NCBI GenBank assembly: GCA_025331565.1
Contig: JAFREQ010000049.1
Span: 3,816,501-3,880,500, forward strand
Direction of reading: 5' to 3'
Source: Holacanthus passer
Taxonomy: Eukaryota > Chordata > Actinopteri > Pomacanthidae
DNA length: 64,000 nt
The notes beneath the pieces were generated by a model. The model had not been told where the DNA came from. It was given only the letters and a program-made list of their open reading frames with translations, and ran no database searches. Numbering within the stretch: the stretch's first letter is position 1; every line of letters begins with the position of its first letter. This document shows positions 49,273 to 61,283 of this stretch, piece by piece. Position numbers and translations under genes: made by a program.

Positions 49273-51169
49273 CTTCTTTGATGACTTCCATCTTTAAGTT
49301 ATTTTCTTCATCTTTGCTGTATCGATTTCTTCCATCTTTCTGCTTCCATTCTTCTGCTCCAGTGGAGTAGCTGCAGCTTTACAACAACTGATCTTTTAGT
49401 AGCAGGAATGGGAACAGGACTAAAGACTGAGGAAATAAGTGGCATTGTGTGTGTATGCCTGTGTGTGTGTTTGTGTGCCATATTGCAGGTATGTCCATCA
49501 TGAAACTTGACCATGCATAAGTCATTATCAGAGCGACGGCTGCCTGGAGATGCTCATACATCACTGTTAGCATCCTTCGTTAAAGTGGGACGGTCAGCAG
49601 AGACTGATTAAAAAGAAAACCACACGGAGAGGAAGGAGATGTATGAATTCATTCTTGTTTCAGGTGAAAGTGCTTGAGTTTTACCTGCCCTCATGTTGCC
49701 GGGGTTACGTGACTGTGTTCACCAAAGAGGCTGAGGAATGGACAATAGACTGACTTTGGCGAAACCACTTCTCAAGGTTACAGGAAACAGTCTCAAGGAG
49801 AATATATTATATGCGTGTGCAATATTAGCACACTGTGGTTCCCTCCAGCATAATGGATTCTGTGCCTGTGTTGTGGTGTGACTGTGCCTGCGTATGTGTC
49901 ACGGATGTTTACAGCGACATCCTCGAATCTCAGCCGGCATTTTAATCACAGCGCGGCATCAGGCAGCCTCGCTTGCAGCAGTGCGGCCTCAAGTGGATGG
50001 AACGAATCACTGTGTCATGAGGTAGAGTGGGACTTGCAGCCATAGGGAATTTTCAACTTTGTTTCTGGTTTTGACTTGAAAACTTATGATGCAGCTTTTT
50101 CCTGTCAGTGTTTAATCCCCTCTCACATGGAGGTTGAGACATTCTGACCATGAAGAAGGAAAACATTTTACAGGTGTGGTCTTATGAGATAAGTGTCCGT
50201 TTTTGGACCTGTGTAGATCAAAGACCAGAGCAATGCACAAATAGTGATGATTAGAATGAAAATCGAGTTAACTGAAAAATATCACACCAATAAAGATATG
50301 GATTTAGAAAAGTTTAATGTATATTTTGGATGGAGGAAAGCCAAGATGGTGTAGGAGGCATGAGGGGTCTGAAGGGAGGGATGAGGGAGGAAGGGATAAG
50401 AGTCGAGGAATGAAGGGATGAAGGGTGAGCGATGAAATCAAAGGTCGTGGATGGATATTGTTTTATATTTCCCCCCAAAAAGCGTCAGGAAAAAAAAGAT
50501 GCACATTGGTGTCTTGATGTTGTTCAGATCCTTGCAGATGTATGCGGGGTACGTTAGAGAAGACCAGTGGTCAAGAATCTTAATGGTGTTGTCAGTGATT
50601 CCCTGTCTAGATGTGATGCGAAAGGAGTGTCCAGAGTAAGATATTCTGGATCTGGATTTGATTTAGCAAATATTTGTGGCCATCTTGCCTGTTGCTGAGA
50701 CAGACAGACGGTCCTGGGGGGCAGCATCACTGGCTTGACTAATCTAGAGTTTATGTCACGGATGGGTTCGTATGGATTTAGGTACAAGTCTAATCAAAAT
50801 AAGTAGAGCAGCTGAGATAGACAGACTGGTTGGTCTTTTGGTGTAGGATGTGGTTCAGCCTTACGGAGACCTTTGATTAACCTACTGAGGTGCGAGTGGG
50901 ACAAAGCTGGACACATTGTCCCAGTCTGAAGAAGAATTTGAAGCTGAGTATATACTACAGTTTGTCTCCATCAACTGTGAACAATTTTGTTCAAAGAATC
51001 ACACGTTCACAGCAAAATTAGATTCATGAGTAGGAATCAAATGGGTCTTTCAAGAATTGTTATCAGCTAATTTCATAGATATTTTTCTGCATGATTGTAA
51101 TTATTGAACACACCAACCATGTGATTCAATCATTTTAAAACATTTGCATTTAGCGCAAATCACAGTGGT

Positions 51170-51215
51170 GCAAAGGTAGCGTGGCTGTAGACTCTCGTTC
51201 TTGTTTCACTGAGAA
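51170..51215. repeat. Small fragment of a common fish repeat
   Basis: GGTAGCGTGGCTGTAGACTC followed by TCGTTCTTGTTTCA matches the 'AGCATGGCTGTAGACTCTTAGTCTTGTTT' phrase of a repeat related to that at 14840-15010. The match is short. Confidence 0.4.
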
Positions 51216-52566
51216 TGATCTTTGCCCGACCTCGTCTAAAGAACATTTTGACCTAATTTTCCATTCAGCCTAAATGTCATATTTGTAAAACAGACAGTTT
51301 GAGGAAGAAAATGACAACATACTATGCCACTATGTGCTGAAGAACTGCATGGTGCCTGGGAAGTCAACTATCAAATGTTCTTGTTGCAGCAAGGGAAACC
51401 ATGTACATCTGTACATACATGTAATACTATGCAATGATTGCAGGTTTGTGTGTGTGACAGCTCAGAGTGATCTCAAAACTTGCAGAGACAGTCAACAAAC
51501 TGGAGGAAAACAGCAGACAGTTTCCTGTCCAACAAGGCAAAAATTTGTTTTGCGCTCAGCTTGATTTCCTCAACTCCTCTTCTGTCATCTATCCTTTATT
51601 TTCATCACTGTCTCTCATTTTTCCTCTTTTGACTACATTTTCGTAAAGTGGACTCATGCGGCTTTAGGATAAGTAAAACATTTACAAACTCACAGGGACC
51701 AGCTAGAATAAACTTTTATCTCAAATCTTAATAATAGTTTGTACAATCAATCCAATTCTAAAATTTGCTTTGCCTTCAGCCTGAACATGTCTTTAGAGGA
51801 GAAAGAAAGAGCTTTAAAGATTAGGCAGAAAATTCTTGAAAGTCTGTTAGTTTGAAGCAGATTTATCATACACTGGTGGAAGTAGAGCAACAATCGCATC
51901 TTCCAGCAGCTTAAACACTGAGAAGAAAACAGCACTGAGCCCCTGCTGTACCCGGGGAGTCCTCCCTTTGAGAAATGACTTCAGGCCTCGTTTTCTAATC
52001 CAGATCCAATTTCAATACAATTACCCAGATTGTTCCGAAATTCATCACTGAATGAAAAAGTCCAATCTCCCCTGAGAGAAATAAGGAGGAAGGGACTGAG
52101 CTGTGATCAGACAGAAGATTGGTGTCGTGTCTCCAGAACAGATGTCCTCTTTTTTTCTTCCTATGATAATTGTGAGTGGTTAGGATCTGATCTGCGGTCA
52201 ATACGTCTGTCACTGCTGCTGTGATTAATGTAACCAGGATGTGACCGGCTGAGATGAGATCAGTCGATGGAGGGTTACTCTCTGATTGTGTGATTTGTGG
52301 CAAAGGATCACCTCCATCTATGTCATGTGAGTGTTGTGTGTCTGCAGGTTCTCCGTTCTCACCATTGCCTACAGTGCCCACTATTTGTTGCTTCCAACAC
52401 TGTTTATGTGCCGAAGAGTATGACCCCTGTAAATGCTAGATGTGTTTCAACCATGTTTTTTGTCGTCCATCTCACATCATCCAATGGAAACAACTTCCAA
52501 ATTAAATGACAATTAGGGCATTTGTCCAGACCCTCTAGAATGACATATAGAAGCGTCTTCTGATCT

Positions 52567-52595
52567 GATGACCCCATCAGCAGGATGGGGTCATC
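52567..52595. repeat. 12-bp perfect hairpin with 5-nt loop
   Basis: GATGACCCCATC, spacer AGCAG, then GATGGGGTCATC. It lies within a stretch (about 52500-52740) whose wording (GGTTGGTTAGGTCTGGTTTA, AACAACTTGGTTAGGAAACA, CATCATGCTTTGGG) recalls another fish repeat. Confidence 0.9.
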
Positions 52596-55209
52596 CATTA
52601 CAAATCACTCTGAATCACCGGCCATGTTTATGGTTGGTTAGGTCTGGTTTAGGCCCAAAACAACTTGGTTAGGAAACATCATGCTTTGGGCACATATTAC
52701 TACTTTGTTTAGGTTAGGGGTGCTTTGTCAGTGTGAGTACAATTATAACCATTTCCTTTGCTTCAGACGGCGAGGAGGACACTAGGACACTGTCTGACAG
52801 ACACTAGAGGACAGGCTGCCTAATAGCTTGCACTTGACTTGACTTGCATGCATGAAGCTACATCCATTGAAACTGACACAACAATCCCATTTTCAGTCAG
52901 ATGAAAGCTTGGGCTGCTCATGAAAAAACAGGGTTGATGGAGGCTAAGAGGAGAATAACCACTGTTTAAGCTCAAGTGACAAAGCCCTCTAGTATAAATT
53001 CTGATTCTTGTCTGTTTGGAGCAAGGATGAAATCAGGTGATGTTATTATAAAGTGATGAAATCTCTATAGTGATGAGGTGATTGTGGATGAATGACTCAG
53101 GTGGTGTAAGGTCAGGGCATGGTTTCATTTATGAAATGACAATGTTGTCCTGATGACAGCGACGTCAGATCAGGAAACACTTTGTCCAGTCCATGTCCAG
53201 AACCAATGAACAGACCAATGTATGTTCACCTTGTTACAATACACATATAACGCAGTCACATGGTGGGGTGCTTAGTGGTGGTCCTAGACGTTTTCATGCC
53301 ATGATGGAACTCTATCTTGTATTTAAAACATAGCAATTTTTGTAATTTTGTAGATTTATATGTTTTTTGTTAGTGACAGGACGGAATCTGTCTGAGTTGC
53401 AATAGTCTCCATTTGAAAATTATTGCGTGTCCAGGGGATGCAAATTTACTGTATGAAACTAAGAAAAAAACAAATGAAACTATGACAAAAAATATTTGTT
53501 GACAACTTTTTTAACGACAAAAATTAAACTAACACTAAATAAAATGTAATCCTTGACAACAAGAACTATGATGATGTGTTGAAAGTTTTTGTCAACAAAA
53601 ACAAAATGATAATGTGACAAGTGGACAAATGAACTAATTACTGTTTTAATTGTAAAGTCTTATTCAGTGGCCTGATTAGCAAAACAGTATCCTCAACCAC
53701 CCCAACTATCTCATTCAGAAGCTGATTTAGCACCTTGGCCCTTTGCAATACCATTAATGACTGCATTCAGTAACATTTTGTCTGATGTTATTAATATTAT
53801 CTGAAGTTGCTGGTTTATGGAGGAAACAAATTTATGGATTGAATTAATCTACAACCCACTGAGAATGAGGCAAGTGACAAAACAGCTGGGACAATCTGTG
53901 AAAACGTACAGGCAGCATGCCGACATTTGTGGAAATGATGCAGATGTAATGTTAACTTTACTTTCAGTTGGCTATCTTTCACATTGATACTGTAAGGAAT
54001 GAGTAAATCTCAGGATTAATGTTGGCAGTGGCAGCTTTTCTGCAGTGGAGAGGACAGGAATCTGTGGAAATGCTAGTGCTAATGCTCAGTAAGCAGGAAG
54101 GACAGAGAGAAAGCGGTTCAGTTCAAACAGAGAGTTTGGAAATGATAACTGGATTCACTGAGGAGAGGCACTCTGTTGCAGAGCAGAGCCACGTGGACAC
54201 AGCGTCTTTTCCACTAACCTTGTGATAGACACCCGTAACCATGGTAACTGTACACAACAAAGATGGGAACAGCTGTAACCTCAAAAGTAAACGACAAAAA
54301 TAAGACTAAATTATCACTGGCAAAACCTAGACTGAAATATCAATGCATCAAGTGACTGAAATTTAACCACTTCCATCAAAAGACTGAGGATTTTCGGTTT
54401 TGGTTTCACAGTGCAATTATGGGAGTGCACTCAATAACTGTCCATGACATACTGTCGTCATCAGCTCCTTATACGTCCCATTGATTAGTTTGTAAACGGG
54501 AATATGTCTGACGTTGGCGTGTTGTCAGTTCAATTCAGTTCCTCTCTCTCTTATCCTCTTTGAAAAAAATACAGAAAGTGTCAGAATTTTTGCACTTTTT
54601 TCCCCGAATGACTAAATTGACCAAATGTCAGCAAAGTTGACCAAAAGTCAACAGAGAGGTGGTGGTAACTGAAGTGCATTTATAAGGGGTAGCATGGTGG
54701 GGTCTCAACACCAAAGACTTTTCATATATATCATCCTTGTGCACAAGTCAACAAAATGTTCATTCTTATGAAGTATCTCTTAACTGAAATCAAGCTTAGC
54801 CAAGTTGAGTCAGGAAGAGTCCTTTCGCCTGCTTCCTTATACCAGCTGATTAGGTTCCTTCAGCCTTTTTGCCACCAGCTCTATCAGCCAGTCTTATATT
54901 TGCTGCTCTCCTCTCTGTTGCTGTCATTTCTGTGTGTGTCTCTTATACTTTGCCACATGGATCATTCAGACCCAATCAAAATTGCACTCAGTTACAAAAC
55001 TTTATGTGTGAGTGTTTTCGCTGTTACTGTATATTATTAGCGTTGTAATGGGGCAGATAGTGATTGCAAGTGATGCGCAGTTCATAGTGCTACTGCAATC
55101 TATTCTTTGTCAATTCGCCCCTTGGTGTCCTCCCGTCCCCATGTGCGTCCATGGCTCATTTTGTTTTGTTGCATCGTTTTTCCTTTCTCCAGTTGTGAAG
55201 ATAGCCTGC

Positions 55210-55440
55210 GGGAACATCCTGTAATTGGTCCAAAAGTCTGAAACACCCAAAATATATTTTCACATGAGAAACAGTGCGAACCAAGACCGCCTGTTTTGGA
55301 AGGACCAAGGTTCGGCTGTTTGATTTGGACAGTGGTCTGGGGGAGGTTTCACTCCTGGAATTCTGGTTCAGAACAAGAAATAATAGAAAGAAATTCCACA
55401 CCAAATGAGGTAGTCACAAAAGAGCCTAAGGGCTAAAACC
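55210..55440. repeat. Possible interspersed repeat
   Basis: TTGGTCCAAAAGTCTGAAAC, ACCAAGACCGCCTGTTTTGG and ATTTGGACAGTGGTCTGG resemble a hairpin-like fish repeat built around 'GGTCCGGTTC'-type words. The assignment is weak. Confidence 0.3.
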
Positions 55441-55747
55441 TCAAAGGGACCTTCAGCACAACCAGAAAGTTCAATACAGGAAAGGGCACAGATTTAGCTC
55501 CCGGGTAAAACTGCTTTGCCTGATCTCTGTTATACCCCATTCTCCAAACATGGTCACCTCACCGTAGGATTTCCCTGCGTGTGCCCAAGTTCCTAAGCAT
55601 CCACTAAATTGGTGCCTCAGGTAACAGGTCCGAGAGCTTAATTAACATCTGAAGAAGGGATATTTTGGGCAGTGGGGCATACACTATATGTACCAATTAG
55701 TATCAAAAACATCTTAATCAATAAGGAGCATAATGCAGATGCATCCG

Positions 55748-55780
55748 GATTATTAATAAGACTGTGTCTTATTAATAATC
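55748..55780. repeat. 15-bp perfect inverted repeat with 3-nt loop
   Basis: GATTATTAATAAGAC, spacer TGT, then its exact reverse complement GTCTTATTAATAATC. Directly visible. Confidence 0.97.
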
Positions 55781-56226
55781 ATCCATCTTTCATATTGTCA
55801 AATAACATTTATTCATAACAAAACTGTAAATTATAATTGCAATATGTTGCATCATAGTTTTTGTTGCCAAAGATTACTTTTTAATTAGCTTTAATTAGCT
55901 TAATTAGCTTTAGTGTCATTTTTTGTGAAAAGGTTTTTTCAACAAATATCTTTGGTTATAGTTTTCTCTGCCAAAGTGAAAAATTCTGAGTGGCTTCTTT
56001 ACTTTATGTAAAAGCTTTAACATCGAGTTGTTGTTAATCACTGATTTTCATTCATTTTTAGGTATTATTCAGTTTCTTAATACAAATATTGTTATACACG
56101 TTCTTGTTTGGAAGACGACAATTACCATGATCAATTTGTGTTGCAGCATATAAAACCACAAACAGTAGCAGAACGACACGCAGAGTGAGTCTTTATTGCT
56201 TTTGTCGTCTTCCATTGTGCCTCAGG

Positions 56227-56228
56227 CT

Positions 56229-56280
<52 letters not shown>

Positions 56281-56283
56281 CAG
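56227..56283 (+). promoter_or_regulatory. Exon D 3' splice site made of a CT microsatellite
   Basis: Fifty-five consecutive pyrimidines, mostly (CT)n with CCC interruptions, run directly into AG and exon D. No other AG lies between 56226 and the acceptor, so the run acts as the polypyrimidine tract. Such tracts bind U2AF and PTB-type factors. Confidence 0.85.
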
Positions 56284-56347
56284 TGGGATTCCTGGGAAGA
56301 AGTGTGGAACTATCATCTTCACGGCAGAGGAGCTCAGTAACTGCCGG
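56284..56347 (+). CDS. cpne5: Copine exon D: C2A-C2B linker and start of C2B
   Basis: The 64-nt exon completes the Ser codon of exon C with T, then reads GIPGKKCGTIIFTAEELSNC and R, ending in phase 0 before GTCAGT. The family wording is GVPGKKCGTIILSAEELSNCR in copine-5, the first strand of C2B. The donor has C at +3, less common than A or G, but keeps AGT at +4 to +6. Joined straight to exon C it gives the short linker form (TLS-GIPG), without the extra residues of the longer mammalian copine-5 isoform. Confidence 0.92.
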
Positions 56348-59300
56348 GTCAGTATCAGATCATGCTCAGGACACTGTGTTTCTCCAGGCCAGACCCCTAG
56401 CTGCCACTGAGGGCACAGGGGTCAAGTCCTCGGCATTTTTACTGGGTCTTATTTAATTTTTTACCTTTCTTAAAATGTTATATTAAATGTTAAATGTGTT
56501 GTGAACGAAGGTTGGCATCATCTCGCCAGCAGAGCTGAACAGCTTTGTGTGCACGTCTCTTTACATTATGTGACATACATGTCACAAGTTGCACATGTAC
56601 AGTATGGTCCTGTCATTCTGTTCACCCTGTGGGCGAGGGGGTCATAACCTCAGATCTGTCAACGCTGTGTTTGAATACAGGCTGCACTTTCAAAGCACAC
56701 ATGACTGACCTTAACAATATGGTATTGGTGATATGAATTAAACAAATCAATTAGTGTAATTTAAGAACAATATAGACTGGTAATAATAAGGAGGGCGCTC
56801 TGATTATAGTGTTTAGTCTACCTGTCGAAGCAAGACTGGTCAATGCCATGAGTAATAGGCCGGGTTATTGCTTCCATAGACTGTATTCTACCTGAGCTAC
56901 ACAAAAGCAAACAGAAGTCCACTCACAAACTCTTAACCTACGTGCTTTCAAAATGTGCCATGTCCAAACTTTAGTGCACAGAATCAATTCAGGGGCAAAA
57001 ATGTTTATGGTGGGAAATACTCAAATACATTACAATAAGGTTACACTGCACGGCAGCAACTTCCATTAAACAAGTGTTCTACTTTACTGCAGCTGTGCTG
57101 TTTGTTATCACCTACTCCAACAGTGGCCCTTTCCAGGCCTGCTGCAAGGTATGTGGTGACGAAGGGTTGCATCAGGGCCAGTCCAAAATAAATATGTTCT
57201 CATGTCTGAGAGAGAAATCAGTCTCTTCAGGGTCCTCTTGTTGCTAAAGAGATTTCCTAATTCCTTTTGCTCTCTAATGCTGCACCGTCATGTGTCAGAA
57301 TCTTTGTGGACAGGAAATGATGTACGGATAGATCGTTGTTTCTCCACTGATTTTTACCAAAATATAATTCATTGATCAGTAATGAGAAATACCACTCCAT
57401 TTTATATAATTTAAAAAAGGCATATTTTGTATGTATGTATATATTTAACTAAAATATGTATTAGATCTATGTTGCTTTTCATCAATTTTGTACAACTTAC
57501 TTGAGTCTGTGGAACATGTTAGTATTTTTTGCAAAGAAATAACTTTGAATCAAATCAGATTTTCCAAAATTTTTTCCAGCACCTCTTTCTTCCCTTGTGT
57601 TGTACATGCCATTTTGGTGGGTGCAGCGACCACCAAATTTAAAGTGAATTATTTCCGTCCCTGTCTGGCCACCCGACTCCCCAGAGTAAAAGAAAATGGG
57701 CAGAAAGCTGTAGTACATTAGGTAAGCAGCATTCCTGCCTCCAAAAAGCACAGCTAACTGATTAATCAATGCTAATTCATTGCTCGTGTCCACATTTATT
57801 GTTCCTCTCAAAATGCATGTAAAAATGCTTTAAGATTTATGCACTGAATGCATGCTCCCAAACCCCTTAGTGGGGCTATAACTCATGACTTCAAGTATTT
57901 CTAAAATCCTTGCTCGGTTACATAAACTGTCCGAGACAGGGGTCAGAAAGTTAAACACTACAGTCTGAATTCAGGACAGTCACCGCTGCGTGTTTCCATT
58001 TTTAACTTAGCCGAATGAATTTAAATGACCGCACAGACTTCAGAATAATTTTGTCGTCTGCATCATGTGGAAGGAAAGCAAATTTGTACTTTTCCTTCAA
58101 AGTGATGATGAGAGACTCATGAATTATTTATACAGTCTTATAGTTCCCTTTTCTTGCCACAGTGGGTAATTAATTAGACACTCCAATCAAAGAGAGAAGC
58201 ACACGCAAGCACACACACCCGCCACACAAACATGTTCACCGTGGTATCACAGTATGCACTTTTACATGCAAACATATGCAATTACATCCATGCTGGTGAT
58301 GATTTGAATACTGAGGACGCAGTTTGCTGTAATGTATACACAGAATTAATTTTAACCTTCTTCATACCATATCATGCATATAAATGTGAGGAGGGTTAAA
58401 CTCACACCGCAGGCCACATGCCAGTGACGGTGGTATACTGCAGAGTCTTTGACAACTCAAAGTTTACATTCACATTTATTAGTTATGGTTCATGAGGCCT
58501 GTCTCTGGAAAAACATGCCCGGTTAGGTTTAACTCATAGATGAAATATCAGTTCTATCTAAGGTGAAGATTAAAAACAAACCAGTCTGTCTTTACTTTTT
58601 ATCTCAGATGTCTTAGATTAGTGCAAAAACTCAGCTGCCTCCTGTGTTTACAGGCAAAACTTCACTTACAAGAAACTGAAAAAACCTGACAAGTAGAAAG
58701 AAACTGTATACCTGTGTGTGTTTTTCTGCTCTAAAAAACTACTAGCAAAACAATATGCATTGTCCACTTCTATCTGCTGGCACCAAGTCACAGAGTGAAA
58801 CTCTACATGTTATAGTAGAGTACAGTATAGTTTAGCTAGATTAATCCGTTCCTGTGGAAAACTATCCAACACCTTATTAAAATCCAGGGCTCTGACCAGG
58901 TGGTGGGATGCAAACAGCTAATTATACATTGTGAACTTAACAGGTTTGCACCTTGAGTCACTGAACATCCATCCATTTAGCATTCTGAGCAATTTACAGC
59001 ACGAGAACTTTCCTCACGCTGATCTCTGTGCATGTATTTCTGGAAAGCCCAGCTATAGAAGATGGACTGGGGAGTAAGAGAAACACTGACAATTTATTGT
59101 AAATGTCAGCATAGAAGTGTTGTAAGGTAATGTAAGTGATAAATGCACAACAAGGTGATCTGATGTTAGTATGAAATGATGGACAAGGTGGAGGCGAGTC
59201 CCTCTGTGTATGGGGACTCCTTATTGTACTTATAATAGGCACTGAAAGGGGAAAGACTGAGGTCAGATCATTTTTTCACCAGTTTCATCAGTGTCTCACT

Positions 59301-60447
59301 GCAAACGCAGTGTGAGGCTTTCTGAAAAAGAATAACTAATCTGTTGTGCCTCTTTCATAATGAAAGTAAACATACATTCACTGAAGGCTAAAAACGAAAA
59401 GTGCAAATATTGGCTCCTCAGTATGTTATGTTTTTGACAGACATCTGACATTCAATCAGAAACAGATTTTCTGCAGCTGTGATATAATGACAGAAAATGA
59501 TTTTAGGAGAGAAACATTTTGCTCACTTACACCAAACTAAGAAAATGTGCAGAAGTATAACTGGTGATTCCATTTTTTTTCATGTAGTTCCTCTCTGTGT
59601 ATCATGAATAGATCAGGACCATCCTGGTTGTTTTTTTGACATACAGTAAGTCCCTCCAATTTGCTGCTTTCTGAAATACTGGACAATCGGACGTCTTCAA
59701 CGCTCAAATATTCAAATACGTGAGTTATTTAAATTAAACCATCAGTGGCATGGGGGAAAATCTTTTTGGTGAGACTGCGAACAACTCATAGATATCTGAG
59801 ACTAAGGAGCCCCAACAACACTCCGTCTGTTTGTGAGGAGCCAGGAGGCAATTTTAAAAGTTTATCCTCCTTTAGAAAAATCTTGATCTGGAAAGTAGTA
59901 ACTACAGCTTTCAAATAAATGTAGTCAAGTATAGAGTACATTCCCATCTGAAATGTAGAAGTACATTTAGAACATTTAAGCAAATGTACTTTCCACCACT
60001 GAAGTACACTCAGTTGTCAACTTATTAGGTACTAAGTAGTAGTGGTAATAAATAAATCTATTCTTCATTTTATTGTATTCTATTCTGACTTAAAGTATTT
60101 GGATCTATGTTCTATGTGTGTGTAACATGAAGGCACTGCAACTTACATTTCATTGTGAAGCCCTGTGTTGAAAAATTACAATAAATTGACCTTGATTCCT
60201 TGACTCCTTGAGTCTTGAGTAGAGACAACGCAAACAGAGACACCTCAAGTCTTAACCTGTGGGTATTCAGTCCTAAACAGATCGCACTGTGTTTTTATGG
60301 GCTTGAGGAAGGTCTTCAACGAACAGGGCCCAAGTCCAAGTGAACATATGGGAAATGGGGAAGAATGATGCTTTTAATAAAAGTCCAGCTATAAGATTGA
60401 ACTTGATAAAATGAATGTGTAAAAATAAGCTGTTGTTGTTTTCCTAG
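56348..60447 (+). other. Intron D-E (4.1 kb)
   Basis: Mostly unremarkable AT-rich sequence. Recognisable pieces are a probable repeat at about 59880-60003 (GAAATGTAGAAGTACATTTA, AATGTACTTTCCACCACTGA) and a LINE-type tail near 60060-60215 ending ACAATAAATTGACCTTGATT. No exon was recognised. Confidence 0.65.
59880..60215 (+). repeat. Two adjoining retroposon fragments
   Basis: At 59880-60003 the wording ATCTGAAATGTAGAAGTACA and GTACTTTCCACCACTG is that of a common fish repeat. At 60060-60215 the ending TTTCATTGTGAAGCC ... AATAAATTGACCTTGATTCC is that of a LINE tail. Neither has a coding part. Confidence 0.5.
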
Positions 60448-60551
60448 GACATAGCCACCATGCAGCTCTGTGCCAACAAGCTCGATAAAAAGGATTTCTT
60501 TGGCAAGTCTGACCCTTTCCTCGTCTTCTACCGGAGCAATGAGGATGGGAC
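60448..60551 (+). CDS. cpne5: Copine exon E: C2B domain with calcium loop 1
   Basis: The 104-nt exon lies between TTTTCCTAG and GTAAGT. It starts in phase 0 and leaves AC. It reads [20 protein letters not shown] then [29 protein letters not shown] is the C2B calcium loop 1, with both aspartates of the D-x5-D pattern present (KKD and SDP). The exon is nearly identical to mammalian copine-5 ([20 protein letters not shown]). Its length equals exon A, as expected if the two C2 domains share an ancestral exon layout. Confidence 0.95.
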
Positions 60552-61178
60552 GTAAGTGTGTGGTTTTGTTAGGTATGTGTTTGTTAAATGACTGTAAATC
60601 CTTCATTGTTCAGTCCATCTGTTAGTCCTTCAGCTGAGGCGAGCGTGCCGCTCCTCTAATGCAGCGCTTCCCTCGTTACTGACCGTGACTGAAAATCTGT
60701 TGGCAGATTTCTCCGTTGGATCCAGTCCCATGAGGAGTTTGAAAGCTTCTTGCCCGTTAGATGGAAGAAAGGCTAATAGATTTTCTTGACACTGAGACAG
60801 AAGGTTCTCATCTGTACTTACTGTAGCCTTCAGTATTTCAGACACAGTTCAGGATCAAAACCTTGTGTCAGCCCGTTCTCTTTCTGCTGTCTCATGCTGA
60901 AGATTTCATTCAGTTGAGATGTATTTCGAGAGAGTCTGAATGAGCTACCTTTGAGTACTCACCCAGGGAGCAAAAAATATTAGACACATATACTCACATA
61001 TTCTTTATTTAGTCAAACTACAACTATGTATAACATATAAGCCCGACTCTAGGATACTATAGGAAGTAGAGATCAATCCACTATAGGAACCTTTCAGACA
61101 GATTTCTTGTTCATCCTAGCTCCCATTAACCTGTATTTGTCATCCTCATCAGGTTGAACTGTCTCTTTGTGTTTCCAG
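60552..61178 (+). other. Intron E-F (627 bp)
   Basis: No repeat or exon is recognisable. It ends GTGTTTCCAG. The antisense open frame at 60630-60845 has no family resemblance. Confidence 0.8.
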
Positions 61179-61283
61179 TTTCACCATCTGCCACAAGACT
61201 GAGGTAATCAAGAACAATCTGAACCCTGTTTGGCAGCCCTTTACTATCCCAGTTCGAGCACTCTGTAATGGAGACTATGACAG
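61179..61283 (+). CDS. cpne5: Copine exon F: C2B central strands
   Basis: The 105-nt exon completes a Thr codon, then reads FTICHKTEVIKNNLNPVWQP followed by FTIPVRALCNGDYDR, and leaves AG before GTGAGG. TEVIKNNLNPVW is the C2B counterpart of TEVIDNTLNPDF in exon A. VRALCNGDYDR is a copine signature. The closest paralogue wording is copine-5 (SIPVRALCNGDYDR), where copine-8 has KISVRALCNGDYDR by memory. Confidence 0.95.

Larger units (their letters stand above)
19036..56283 (+). other. Intron C-D (37.2 kb), the largest intron of the window
   Basis: No exon was recognised. Mammalian copine-5 has about 21 extra linker residues (around GAFSLNSRTGKP) at this junction, and a fish cassette exon for it would lie here; I did not find it by eye. 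Repeats are itemised separately. Stretches in which I saw nothing beyond AT-rich sequence and short simple repeats: 19040-21230, 21480-23980, 24640-29610, 32200-36510, 38500-43030, 43760-45390, 46340-49090 and 49290-56220, apart from the candidates listed. Confidence 0.7.

Noticed and set aside
50300..50450. Purine-rich stretch (GGAGGGATGAGGGAGGAAGG and following)
   Set aside because: Looks like degenerate simple repeat; no clear unit and no G-quadruplex pattern with four regular G runs.
51995..52381. Open frame of 128 codons on the - strand
   Set aside because: No recognisable domain, no signal of repeats or exon borders; the length is expected by chance in 64 kb.
55876..55912. Repeated TTTAATTAGC units
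   Set aside because: Only three short imperfect units in AT-rich DNA; could be a chance or slippage product.
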